Source: Wenyingzhuangia heitensis
GTDB lineage: Bacteria; Bacteroidota; Bacteroidia; Flavobacteriales; Flavobacteriaceae
Length of the DNA stretch: 64,000 nucleotides
NCBI RefSeq assembly: GCF_011762155.1
Contig: NZ_JAASQL010000001.1
Location: 124,001-188,000, forward strand
Direction: 5' to 3'
The notes below the pieces were generated by a model. The model saw only the letters and a list, made by a program, of their open reading frames with translations, was not told where the DNA came from and made no database searches. The position numbers and the translations under genes were made by a program. Of this stretch, positions 37,889 to 45,843 are shown in pieces; the stretch's first letter is position 1, and every line of letters starts with the position of its first letter.

Positions 37889-38779
37889 TTAGTTGATGGC
37901 AATACTCCAGTTTACACTGTGCGATGCTCCTGCTTGCAATTCTTCTAATCCTAATTTGTTGTTAAAACTATCTGATATTCCTGTTACAGGCTCTAATGCA
38001 ATGGTATTTGCTCTTGGCGGTGTGTACATTTGAAAATAATTTTCTTTGGCAGAAGATTCAATAGTCATTTTGTAACTAGGTGTGTTAAAAACAACAGTTC
38101 CGCTATCTAACGCGTAACAATTGTCTAATTGCTGCTCTTTAATTTCAAACGGCATTTCTACTTTTCCCGCTACAACATCACTAGTAATCATTCTATCGTC
38201 AAAAGCAACCGTTTTAGAACTTAAAAATTCTAAACTACTTTTTGATAGATCTTTACACACAAAATATGGATGCCATCCTAAAGTAAACGGAAAGCTAGAT
38301 ACATCATTATTTTCTATTTCTATTTCTAACACCAAATTTGCTTCTGTTAGTGTAAACTTTAAAGCAATTGTATATAAATACGGAAATCCAACAGCCTTTT
38401 CTCTTTCTACATATTTTAAAGTAACGGTAGCTCCATTTTCAGTAACATCAGAGTTTACAACAGAAAAAGTTTTGTTATAAATTAACCCATGTAGTGCGTT
38501 ATTTAAGTTTCCTTCATTACAATCTAATTGAAATTCTTGATTGTTATAAGCATACTTTCCGTCTTTAATACGGTTTGCAAACGGAAATAAAACAGACGAA
38601 GCATAGGTGTTTTTATATTCTAAAGGACTTAAATCTTCTATAATCGTTTCCGATTTTAAGACCAAGCTCTCTAAGGCACCTCCTCTATTTAAACAAATTT
38701 TAGCTTTTGCTGTAGCGCTAGCATTTGCAAGCTCTACGTAGTCTAACCCTTGAGACTGTAATTGATTAACTGTATACAA
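37889..38779 (-). CDS. galM: Aldose 1-epimerase (galactose mutarotase)
   Basis: GalM interconverts the alpha and beta anomers of galactose so that galK can use it. The 296-residue protein has the beta-sandwich family motifs FPFANRIKDGKY, the catalytic-type histidine in ALHGLIYNK, a second histidine in LGWHPYF, and a conserved glutamate region IALEPVTGISDSFN near the end. It follows the regulator gene by 11 bases, so the two are probably co-transcribed. It could also act on related hexoses. Confidence 0.92.
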   Translation of the reverse strand: MYTVNQLQSQGLDYVELANASATAKAKICLNRGGALESLVLKSETIIEDLSPLEYKNTYASSVLFPFANRIKDGKYAYNNQEFQLDCNEGNLNNALHGLIYNKTFSVVNSDVTENGATVTLKYVEREKAVGFPYLYTIALKFTLTEANLVLEIEIENNDVSSFPFTLGWHPYFVCKDLSKSSLEFLSSKTVAFDDRMITSDVVAGKVEMPFEIKEQQLDNCYALDSGTVVFNTPSYKMTIESSAKENYFQMYTPPRANTIALEPVTGISDSFNNKLGLEELQAGASHSVNWSIAIN

Positions 38780-38790
38780 TTTTTTATGTT

Positions 38791-39789
38791 TTATAGTGAT
38801 TCTCTTATAATTAAATGATTTGGGTTTTCTATTCGCAACTGTTCTTTATTGTTTAACATTTGTGCTAAACGTTTTCCCATTTCATTAAAATCTGTAGAAA
38901 TGGTTGTAATTCCTCCTTCTACAATTTCTTTTAACAAAGTGTCGTTGTACGATATAATTCCAATATTTTTAGAAACGATCAAACCTTGTTCTTTTATTTT
39001 TTTTACAATTCTTATTAAGTTTCTATCATCAGGAATTACATAGACTTCTCCTTTAGATAGAATTCTATTTTCAATAGAATCTACAACTTCATATTCAATA
39101 TCAAAATCTTCACAAAAAGATCGATATCCTTTTAACATTCCTTGAGGTTGATTTTTTTTAGAAAAAAGCAATATCATTTTAGAATACTCTTTTATCTTTT
39201 CTACTCCTTTTTCTAAATTTTGATAAATATCTTTTTCAAAATTTTGATAAATTCCTGAATACATGTTTAATTCAGGATGCATTTGATCTAGAATATAAAC
39301 CTTTTCTTTAGGAAGTTTTTCTATAATTTGTTCAGTGTTTTTTAAGTTGGCTGGCATTATTACATAAGAACTGTAATTTCCAATACTATCAAAAATCAAC
39401 TTACTAAACACCTCATTATTAAAATGATGAAAGTAAATATCTACTTCTGTATTAACCTCTAAATATTTTAATAAAGAATTATACAAGTCTTCTTTAAAAG
39501 CATTTAATTCATCAAATAAAACAAATACTTTTTTACCAACCTCTACATGCTCACTTAAAACATAATAGCCTTTTCCCGCTATAGATTGAATAATTCCTCT
39601 AGTTTTTAATTCGTTAAGAGCAGTTAATACCGTATCTCTAGATACTTTATTTTCTTTCTGAATTTTACTAATAGACGGAAGCTTATCTCCTTTTCTAAGC
39701 ACTTTACTTACAATAGCCTCTTCTACAGATGCAATAATCTGCTTGTATTTAGGCACACCTAACTTTCTTTCTACTGGAGTTAATGTCAT
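38791..39789 (-). CDS. GntR-family regulator of galactose genes
   Basis: A 332-residue regulator with an N-terminal GntR winged helix-turn-helix (about 10-78; LRKGDKLPSISKIQKENKVSRDTVLTALNELKTRGII) and a C-terminal domain resembling periplasmic sugar-binding proteins (VFVLFDELNAFKEDL…, IGIISYNDT). It is the first gene of the galMKT transcript, so it probably senses a galactose-related sugar and represses the operon. A perfect 7+2+7 palindrome (39809-39824) just upstream of its -7 element is the likely operator. Translation starts 4 bases after the element. Confidence 0.93.
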   Translation of the reverse strand: MTLTPVERKLGVPKYKQIIASVEEAIVSKVLRKGDKLPSISKIQKENKVSRDTVLTALNELKTRGIIQSIAGKGYYVLSEHVEVGKKVFVLFDELNAFKEDLYNSLLKYLEVNTEVDIYFHHFNNEVFSKLIFDSIGNYSSYVIMPANLKNTEQIIEKLPKEKVYILDQMHPELNMYSGIYQNFEKDIYQNLEKGVEKIKEYSKMILLFSKKNQPQGMLKGYRSFCEDFDIEYEVVDSIENRILSKGEVYVIPDDRNLIRIVKKIKEQGLIVSKNIGIISYNDTLLKEIVEGGITTISTDFNEMGKRLAQMLNNKEQLRIENPNHLIIRESL

Positions 39790-39793
39790 TTAG

Positions 39794-39824
39794 CAAATAT
39801 AAACAAAAACTAGTATGTACTAGT
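39794..39824 (-). promoter_or_regulatory. gal operon promoter with GntR operator
   Basis: TATATTTG (39801-39794, minus) fits the -7 consensus. ACTAGTA-TG-TACTAGT (39809-39824) is a perfect palindrome 7 bases upstream, within the -33/-7 spacer, where a bound repressor would block RNA polymerase. Confidence 0.6.
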
Positions 39825-39845
39825 ATGGTTTTAAAAATAAATCAT

Positions 39846-39878
39846 AAAAAAAATTCCAACTCATGAGAGTTGGAATTT
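39846..39878 (-). terminator. Terminator after tRNA-Leu
   Basis: Perfect 12-bp stem (39851-39862 with 39867-39878) followed on the minus strand by a T-run of about eight. Confidence 0.85.
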
Positions 39879-39879
39879 G

Positions 39880-39961
39880 TACCTAGGGCGGGAATCGAAC
39901 CCGCACTTCCGAAGAAACTGGATTTTGAATCCAGCGCGTCTACCAATTCCGCCACCTAGGC
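39880..39961 (-). tRNA. tRNA-Leu (anticodon CAA)
   Basis: On the minus strand the acceptor GCCTAGG pairs with CCTAGGT (one G-U), the D-arm reads GCGGAATTGGTAGACGC, and the anticodon arm CTGGA-TTCAAAA-TCCAG gives anticodon CAA. A short variable arm (TTTCTTCGGAAG) and the T-arm GGGTTCGATTCCC follow. The long variable arm and anticodon identify leucine, reading UUG. CCA is not encoded. It is about 82 bases long and is single, between the gal regulator and prs. Confidence 0.95.
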
Positions 39962-40031
39962 ATTTAGACTTGGAGGTTGCAAATGTAAAAAAATATCAAT
40001 GTATTCACACATAGTAAACCAAAAAAATTTC

Positions 40032-40039
40032 TACTTTTG
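40032..40039 (+). promoter_or_regulatory. Probable prs -7 element
   Basis: TACTTTTG fits TAnnTTTG and ends 37 bases before the ATG at 40077. It lies inside the longer reading frame starting at 39999, which argues against that earlier start. Confidence 0.5.
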
Positions 40040-40076
40040 CAAACAAATTAATCCATTCACAACAATACAAACACAA

Positions 40077-41018
40077 ATGTCTGTTAATCAATTAACTCCA
40101 AAAGTTTTTGCATGTTCGCAAAGTACAGAATTAGCAAAAGCAATCGCTAAACATTATGGTACTGAATTAGGTGATTTAACTGTTTCAAGGTTTAGTGACG
40201 GTGAATTTCAGCCTATTATTAATGAAACCGTTCGTGGTAGAAGAGTCTTTATCATAGGATCTACTTTTCCAAACTCAGACAATTTAATGGAGCTGTTATT
40301 AATTTTAGATGCTTGTAAAAGAGCATCCGCAAAACACGTAACCGCAGTAATTCCTTATTTTGGTTGGGCTCGTCAAGACAGAAAAGATCAACCTCGTGTA
40401 GCTATTGGAGCTAAAATGGTTGCCAACTTACTAACTGCTGCAGGTGCCACTCGTGTAATGACTATGGATTTACATGCTGGACAAATTCAAGGTTTCTTTG
40501 AAAAACCAGTAGACCACTTATATGGCTCTACAATTTTCTTACCTTATATAGAAAGCTTAAACTTAAGCAACTTAACCATTGCTTCTCCAGACATGGGAGG
40601 TTCTAAAAGAGCTTATGCTTATGCTAAGTACTTAAATAGCGATGTAGTTATTTGTTACAAACAAAGAGCAAAAGCCAACGTAATTTCTCACATGGAATTA
40701 ATTGGTCAAGTAGACGGACAGCATGTTATATTAGTAGATGATATGGCAGATACTGCTGGTACACTTACCAAAGCAGCAGATTTAATGATGGAAAGAGGAG
40801 CTTTAAGCGTTAGAGCAATTGTAACACACCCAATATTATCTGGTGATGCTTACGACAAAATTGAAAACTCTAAATTAACAGAATTAATTACTTCAGACAC
40901 TATTCCATTAAAACAACAGAGTTCTAAAATAAAAGTATTATCTTGCGCTCCCTTATTCGCAGAGGTAATGGATAAAGTTCAGAACTTCAAGTCAATAACG
41001 GATAAATTTATCATTTAA
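40077..41018 (+). CDS. prs: Ribose-phosphate pyrophosphokinase
   Basis: Prs makes phosphoribosyl pyrophosphate from ribose-5-phosphate and ATP for nucleotide, histidine and tryptophan synthesis. The 313-residue protein has [16 protein letters not shown] near the N-terminus, the [12 protein letters not shown] loop, and the PRPP-binding [10 protein letters not shown]. An ATG at 39999 would add 26 residues not typical of the family and would precede the promoter, so the ATG at 40077 (MSVNQLTPK) is chosen. rplY begins 8 bases after the stop. Confidence 0.95.
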   Translation: MSVNQLTPKVFACSQSTELAKAIAKHYGTELGDLTVSRFSDGEFQPIINETVRGRRVFIIGSTFPNSDNLMELLLILDACKRASAKHVTAVIPYFGWARQDRKDQPRVAIGAKMVANLLTAAGATRVMTMDLHAGQIQGFFEKPVDHLYGSTIFLPYIESLNLSNLTIASPDMGGSKRAYAYAKYLNSDVVICYKQRAKANVISHMELIGQVDGQHVILVDDMADTAGTLTKAADLMMERGALSVRAIVTHPILSGDAYDKIENSKLTELITSDTIPLKQQSSKIKVLSCAPLFAEVMDKVQNFKSITDKFII

Positions 41019-41026
41019 TATATATT

Positions 41027-41602
41027 ATGAAATCAATTACAATCAAAGGATCTCAAAGAGAAAGCGTAGGTAAGTCAGCGACTAAAGCCTTACGTAATGC
41101 TGGACAGGTACCTTGCGTTATATACGGAGGGGACAAAGTTTTACACTTTTCAGCAGAAGAAAAAGCATTTAAAAACTTAGTTTACACACCAAACGTATAT
41201 ACAGCTACGATTGAAGTAAATGGAGAAAAATTTGAAACTATCTTACAAGATATTCAATTCCACCCAATTCACGACCAAATTATTCACGCAGACTTTTACC
41301 AGTTACAAGCTGATAAAGAAATCTCTATGAGCGTTCCTGTAAAAGTTGTAGGAAAATCTAAAGGTGTTGCTATGGGAGGTGCTTTACGTAACAACTTACG
41401 TAAATTAAAGGTAAAAGCAATTCCTGCTAACTTACCAGACTCTGTTGAAGTAAATGTTACAGAATTACAAATTGGTAACAAATTATACGTTTCTTCTTTA
41501 AGAAACGATTCTTACCAAATTTTACATAACGACAACACTGTTGTTGCACAAGTAAGAATGTCTCGTAATGCTGCTAAAGCTGCTGCAGAAACAGAAGAAT
41601 AG
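41027..41602 (+). CDS. rplY: Ribosomal protein L25/Ctc
   Basis: A 191-residue long-form L25 (Ctc) that binds 5S rRNA. The N-terminal L25 domain ([24 protein letters not shown], residues 9-32, and [16 protein letters not shown]) is followed by the beta-rich CTC extension ([19 protein letters not shown]…). It is 8 bases after prs, a pairing common in bacteria, and the two share a terminator. Confidence 0.96.
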   Translation: MKSITIKGSQRESVGKSATKALRNAGQVPCVIYGGDKVLHFSAEEKAFKNLVYTPNVYTATIEVNGEKFETILQDIQFHPIHDQIIHADFYQLQADKEISMSVPVKVVGKSKGVAMGGALRNNLRKLKVKAIPANLPDSVEVNVTELQIGNKLYVSSLRNDSYQILHNDNTVVAQVRMSRNAAKAAAETEE

Positions 41603-41623
41603 TATTCTTTACTACATAACATT

Positions 41624-41657
41624 AAAAAGAGCGTTACAATGTAACGCTCTTTTTTTA
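41624..41657 (+). terminator. Terminator after rplY
   Basis: AAAAAGAGCGTTAC/GTAACGCTCTTTTT stem (14 bp) with loop AAT and an extended T-run. Confidence 0.92.
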
Positions 41658-41680
41658 TACTAAATTTTCTTAAGACATTG

Positions 41681-41688
41681 TATATTTG
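41681..41688 (+). promoter_or_regulatory. -7 element of pth
   Basis: TATATTTG fits TAnnTTTG, 13 bases before the ATG at 41702. It excludes the TTG at 41678 as the translation start. Confidence 0.45.
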
Positions 41689-41701
41689 CGAAAAAGTTGC
41701 G

Positions 41702-42337
41702 ATGACATTCTTTTCTAAATGGTTTCAACCCAAACAAATTTCTAACGAAAACCCCATGAAAAAATTCTTAATAGTAGGACTTGGTAATATAGGATCTGAC
41801 TACGAAAACACCAGACACAACATTGGTTTTAAAATTTTAGAAGAACTAGCCAAACAACAACAAGTTTCTTTTAACACCGACAAACTAGGTGATGTAGCCG
41901 TTTTTAAATTTAAAGGAAGAACCTTTATCCTATTAAAACCATCAACTTACATGAATTTAAGCGGGAAATCTGTTAAATACTGGATGGACAAAGAAAAAAT
42001 ACCACAAGAAAACATCTTAGTTATTTCAGACGATTTAAACATTGACTTTGGAACCTTTAGACTAAAAGCCAAAGGAAGTGCAGGCGGACATAATGGACTA
42101 AAAGACATTAATGAAAAACTAGGCAACCAAAACTACGCTAGATTCCGGTTTGGAATTAGCGCAATGTTTGGAAAAGGAAAACAAGTAAATTATGTTTTAG
42201 GAGAATGGGATAAAGATGAAGAACGTTACTTTCCTGAATTGTTAGACAAAGCTGCCAAACTAATTATCTCTTTTGGAACTGCAGGTATTGGTAACACTAT
42301 GAATCAATACAACGGAAAACAAGTAGACGATTTATAG
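41702..42337 (+). CDS. pth: Peptidyl-tRNA hydrolase
   Basis: Pth releases tRNA from prematurely freed peptidyl-tRNA. The core (LIVGLGNIGSDYENTRHNIGF with the catalytic His; KPSTYMNLSGKSV; ISDDLNIDFGTFRLKAKGSAGGHNGLK) is clear. From the ATG at 41702 the protein is 211 residues, with about 18 extra N-terminal residues before MKKFLIVGL (ATG at 41756); such short extensions occur in flavobacterial Pth. A TTG at 41678 is rejected because it would precede the -7 element. Confidence 0.93.
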   Translation: MTFFSKWFQPKQISNENPMKKFLIVGLGNIGSDYENTRHNIGFKILEELAKQQQVSFNTDKLGDVAVFKFKGRTFILLKPSTYMNLSGKSVKYWMDKEKIPQENILVISDDLNIDFGTFRLKAKGSAGGHNGLKDINEKLGNQNYARFRFGISAMFGKGKQVNYVLGEWDKDEERYFPELLDKAAKLIISFGTAGIGNTMNQYNGKQVDDL

Positions 42338-42458
42338 CCAAGGCATTTCCCTAAAAAAAGTTTAGGGTCGGGCTTTTACTACTCGCTTTTTTAACCACCA
42401 AACTAAGTTTAGTAGTTAAAAAGAGCTCAGACACATCGTTCAATCCCTAATGCAAAAA
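42338..42458. repeat. Interspersed intergenic repeat, copy 1
   Basis: The 121-base gap holds GGGTCGGGCTTTTACTACTCGC, a T-run, a central CTAAG/TTTAG hairpin core, AAAAAGAGCTCAGACA and TTCAATCCCTAATGC. The same ordered blocks (GGTCGTGCTTT, TACTCGCTTTT, AAAGAGCTCAAACA, TCAATCACTAACAC) recur at 57721-57815. The outer GCTTTTT…AAAAAGAGC blocks pair, suggesting a folded RNA or a mobile repeat of the type scattered through flavobacterial genomes. Confidence 0.7.
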
Positions 42459-42908
42459 TTATTGATCACTAGCATACCATTCTGCAAAAGAGCTACTTGT
42501 TTCCTCTAGCTTTAAAGAATGTAATGCTATATTTTCAGGCAATCTGTTTTTAATTTTTTCAGCAAAATCTATCAGCATCATTTCACTAGTTGGCTGGTAA
42601 TCTACCAAAATCACATCATGTCCTCTGTCTTTTAATTCTTTTGCCAACTCTATATGCGGTGTGTTTTTATTAAAAACACTTGCATGGTCAAAAACATCTT
42701 CAATTTCAGATTTTACAATATTTTTTAAATCTGTAAAATCAATCACCATTCCGTTTTTAACATGGTTATAATCATCAATAGGTGTTCCAATTACCGTTAC
42801 GTATAGTTTATAACTATGCCCGTGTAAATTACTACACTTACCATCATAACCATATATAGCATGACCTGTTTCAAAACCAAACTTTTTTGTAATCCTTATT
42901 TTATTCAT
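42459..42908 (-). CDS. queD: 6-carboxytetrahydropterin synthase (QueD)
   Basis: QueD converts dihydroneopterin triphosphate to 6-carboxytetrahydropterin, an early queuosine step. The 149-residue protein has zinc ligands His16, His29 and His31, catalytic Cys25 (KCSNLHGHSYK) and the downstream DFTDLK and Glu (KLEET) residues of the family. A 6-pyruvoyl-tetrahydropterin synthase-like role is the alternative. It is last in a five-gene minus-strand operon, one base after the enoyl-CoA hydratase gene. Confidence 0.93.
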   Translation of the reverse strand: MNKIRITKKFGFETGHAIYGYDGKCSNLHGHSYKLYVTVIGTPIDDYNHVKNGMVIDFTDLKNIVKSEIEDVFDHASVFNKNTPHIELAKELKDRGHDVILVDYQPTSEMMLIDFAEKIKNRLPENIALHSLKLEETSSSFAEWYASDQ

Positions 42909-42909
42909 T

Positions 42910-43671
42910 CTATTTATTTTTAAACTGAGCCAATGCTTTTTTAGCTTGGTCTGATAATATTAACTTACCACTAATTGCAGCTCTTTCTTTTAACAATTCC
43001 CCCCAATCACTAGTACCTCTCCAAAATGTTTTCTTTATTGCAGCTACTGCATGCGAATTGTAGATAACCAATTGCTGTAAAAATAAATCTACTTGTTTAT
43101 TTAACTCAGCCAAATCTTTATAAACCTTAGCATACAAACCTACTTGTTGAGCCCACGCTGCAGTTTTCCATTCTGTAGGGTTTAAACTTAATTCTGTAAA
43201 ATTTGTCAATCCTATTTTTCTAGTTACAGCTGGTTCTATTACAAAAGGACCAATTCCTATGCTTAACTCCGACATTTTAATACTTGCTGTATCTGTTGCT
43301 AAAACATAATCACTAGCAGCTGCAATACCAACACCACCTCCTACAGTTTTACCCTGTATAGAAGTAACGATCATTTTACTGCTCTTACGCATTGCATTTA
43401 TTACATTAGCAAAGCCCATAAAAAAAGCAGTTCCGCTCTCTATGCTTTTCACCTCTAACAACTCATCAAAAGAGGCTCCTGCGCAAAAAGCTTTTTCGCC
43501 TACACTTTTTATATGAATTACGCGTACATCTTCATTTTCTTCGCAAAGTAAAATAGCTTTGCTTAATTGTTTTAACTGTTCGCTAGTTAAAGAATTACTC
43601 GCTGGATTGTAAAACTCTATAGTTGCTACTTTGTCTATTAAAGTAGTTTTAACGTGTGCTAAATCTATCAT
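42910..43671 (-). CDS. Enoyl-CoA hydratase/isomerase family protein
   Basis: A 253-residue crotonase-fold enzyme. The oxyanion-hole motifs AFCAGASFDELL and GKTVGGGVGIAAASDYVLA are visible, followed by IKMSELSIGIGP. The family hydrates or isomerises enoyl-CoA esters; which substrate is used cannot be told from sequence, though methylglutaconyl-CoA hydratase-like proteins of flavobacteria look similar. It lies 8 bases after the MATE gene. Confidence 0.88.
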   Translation of the reverse strand: MIDLAHVKTTLIDKVATIEFYNPASNSLTSEQLKQLSKAILLCEENEDVRVIHIKSVGEKAFCAGASFDELLEVKSIESGTAFFMGFANVINAMRKSSKMIVTSIQGKTVGGGVGIAAASDYVLATDTASIKMSELSIGIGPFVIEPAVTRKIGLTNFTELSLNPTEWKTAAWAQQVGLYAKVYKDLAELNKQVDLFLQQLVIYNSHAVAAIKKTFWRGTSDWGELLKERAAISGKLILSDQAKKALAQFKNK

Positions 43672-43679
43672 ATATATTT

Positions 43680-45011
43680 TTATTGAAGGTTTAATTTTAA
43701 AAGCTTAGCAAATTTCATACCCAAAAGTAAGGTTCTTAACAACATCCAAACAAGGAAAGCGATCCAAATTGCAAAAATTTTAAAACCTAACAAATCTAAG
43801 ATAATCAAAGTAGGAACAAAACCCACAAAGGTTGCTATTAACTGAGTATTTCTTAAAGTTGCCGCTTGAGCCATTCCTTTGTAAACATCATCATAAACAA
43901 AAGCAACTGCATTTAAAGGCTGCATGACAAGTACCATCCAGAAAAAATTTTCAAATGTATTGATCACTTCTGTATTTTGTGTAAATACTCTTCCAACAAA
44001 TGGATACATTATAAAAAATAAAATAGCTAAAAAAACAGAAACTACTAAAGCATACTTTGTAATTGTTCTTACCAACAAAGCCAAATCTTTATAATTATCC
44101 TCTCCTTTTAGCTTACCTGCTATAATGGCAGAAACACTTGCATATCCATCAATAAAAAAAGCAAAAAACAACCATATTTGAAATGCAATGGTAAAAGCCG
44201 CTATATAATTAGAGCCATACTTTGTAGCGTATGCATTAGACAGCACCAAACTTGTGTTTAGTGCAATGGTTCTAATCAGCATATTTAAACTAATACCTAT
44301 AGTTCTTTTTAACTCTGGGTGCACCTTCCAAATTATTTTTAATCGGAATCGGGTTTTTACAAACAACAAAACCAACGCAAAAACAAACATAACCAACTGA
44401 GCTATTAAACTTGCCCAGGCAGCTCCTTCTACATGCAAAGCAGGAACTAGTCCATCTATACCATATACCAACACAAAATCTAATACAATGTTTAAAATAG
44501 CTCCTGTGGCACTAATAACCATAGGCCAAAAAGTGTTTTGCAAACCTCTAAAAATAGAAAAGACAGAAACTATAAATAATAACAACGGAAAACCCATTGC
44601 TCTTATCCGATAATAAGAAACAGTATAATTTAAAACCAATCCATCGGCATTGTAAAGTTTAAAAATTTGAATGGTTAAGAAATAGGTAATTAAATAAATA
44701 AGAAGCCCCAATATAATATTGATTCCAATCATTTGAGCAGGCAATCCTATAATTTTATCTAATTGTTTTTTACCTAAATATTCTGCCACCAAAGCAGCAA
44801 TTGCAACTTTACTTTGGGTAAAAATCCATCCTAATGTTGCTATAAAAGAACCTGCAATACCAACAGCTGCTAACGCTTCGGTTGCGTTTACAGAAACGTT
44901 TCCTACAATAGCAGTATCTGTTAAAGACAGAATAGGCTCTATAACCCCAGACACAATAGCAGGAACAGCAATACTATTAATATACTTAAAAGAAAATTTA
45001 TTTTTGCTCAT
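43680..45011 (-). CDS. MATE-family efflux transporter
   Basis: A 443-residue inner-membrane protein with twelve predicted hydrophobic segments in two related halves. The start AVPAIVSGVIEPILSLTDTAIVGNV and the middle region GATGAILNIVLDFVLVYG are typical of the DinF-like branch of MATE transporters, which export drugs or metabolites against Na+ or H+. Its start overlaps the end of the hydrolase gene by 14 bases, indicating translational coupling. Substrate unknown. Confidence 0.92.
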   Translation of the reverse strand: MSKNKFSFKYINSIAVPAIVSGVIEPILSLTDTAIVGNVSVNATEALAAVGIAGSFIATLGWIFTQSKVAIAALVAEYLGKKQLDKIIGLPAQMIGINIILGLLIYLITYFLTIQIFKLYNADGLVLNYTVSYYRIRAMGFPLLLFIVSVFSIFRGLQNTFWPMVISATGAILNIVLDFVLVYGIDGLVPALHVEGAAWASLIAQLVMFVFALVLLFVKTRFRLKIIWKVHPELKRTIGISLNMLIRTIALNTSLVLSNAYATKYGSNYIAAFTIAFQIWLFFAFFIDGYASVSAIIAGKLKGEDNYKDLALLVRTITKYALVVSVFLAILFFIMYPFVGRVFTQNTEVINTFENFFWMVLVMQPLNAVAFVYDDVYKGMAQAATLRNTQLIATFVGFVPTLIILDLLGFKIFAIWIAFLVWMLLRTLLLGMKFAKLLKLNLQ

Positions 45012-45843
45012 TGATAAATTGAATGGAGTGTGCTACCACCTTTTGTAAATCTAAGGGCATCTCTTTTTCTGTGTAAGGCTGATTATTTCCTAATGCATGG
45101 TTCATGTTTTCTATCCTAATTAATGTACTACTTGGATTCCATTTTTTTACATTTTCTGATTCTACCACTTTTACCACAACATCATCTGTACCGTGGACTA
45201 ATAAATGATTTGCTGTTAGTTTTTTAGCTGCTTGCTGAATATCAAATCGTTCTTTATTATTGATGAAATCTTTGTAAAAAGAAATATAATGTGGCATTTT
45301 TTGTTTGGTTCGTGCATTTTTAATAAAACCAACCCCTCTTACTTTCCACCACCAAAGCTTAAATCCTTTAGGAAAACGAGCCTCAAAATCTGACACTCCT
45401 GCCCAAGAAATTACATTTTTAATTCTAGGTTCTTCATTTGCTTTTAATGTTACAATCCCTCCACCTCTAGAATGTCCTATTAGCGTAATATTATCTACGT
45501 CTATTTCTGTATTTAACTCATCGTGATCTAATACAAAATCGATAACCGATTGTAAATCATCCATTTCTTTGCTAAACGTATTTTGTCCAAAGGCTTTTAA
45601 ATCTGGAAAGTCTATAGGCTGTGTTACCGTTCCTCCGTTATGAGAAAAACTAAACTTTGTGAAAAAGAAGTTTTGTTTGGCAAATTCTGTAGCCATTAAG
45701 TTCCAAGCACCCCAATCTTTGTACCCTTTATAACCATGACAAAAAACAACAATTGCTTTTTTTTGTCCGTTTTTGGTATAATGTAAATCTGTTAAAATTG
45801 GTCTTTTATGTTTTCCTTCTACCTGAATATTTTTATGAACCAT
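44998..45843 (-). CDS. Alpha/beta hydrolase
   Basis: A 281-residue soluble hydrolase with the oxyanion-type VVFCHGYKGYKDWG, nucleophile elbow LIGHSRGGGI (Ser in GHSRG), acidic residue in LVHGTDDVVV and catalytic histidine in ENMNHALG. Resembles the dienelactone hydrolase/peptidase S9-like group; a cytoplasmic esterase or acylhydrolase is likely, substrate unknown. Its start shares one base with the stop of the AddB-like gene, so translation is coupled. Confidence 0.88.
   Translation of the reverse strand: MVHKNIQVEGKHKRPILTDLHYTKNGQKKAIVVFCHGYKGYKDWGAWNLMATEFAKQNFFFTKFSFSHNGGTVTQPIDFPDLKAFGQNTFSKEMDDLQSVIDFVLDHDELNTEIDVDNITLIGHSRGGGIVTLKANEEPRIKNVISWAGVSDFEARFPKGFKLWWWKVRGVGFIKNARTKQKMPHYISFYKDFINNKERFDIQQAAKKLTANHLLVHGTDDVVVKVVESENVKKWNPSSTLIRIENMNHALGNNQPYTEKEMPLDLQKVVAHSIQFINEQK

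Noticed and set aside
39880-39961. tRNA-Leu as an integration site for a mobile element
   Set aside because: No integrase, no direct repeat of the tRNA 3' end nearby, and flanks are housekeeping genes.
39999-40076. Longer N-terminus for prs
   Set aside because: The -7 element lies inside it and the added residues are not family-like.
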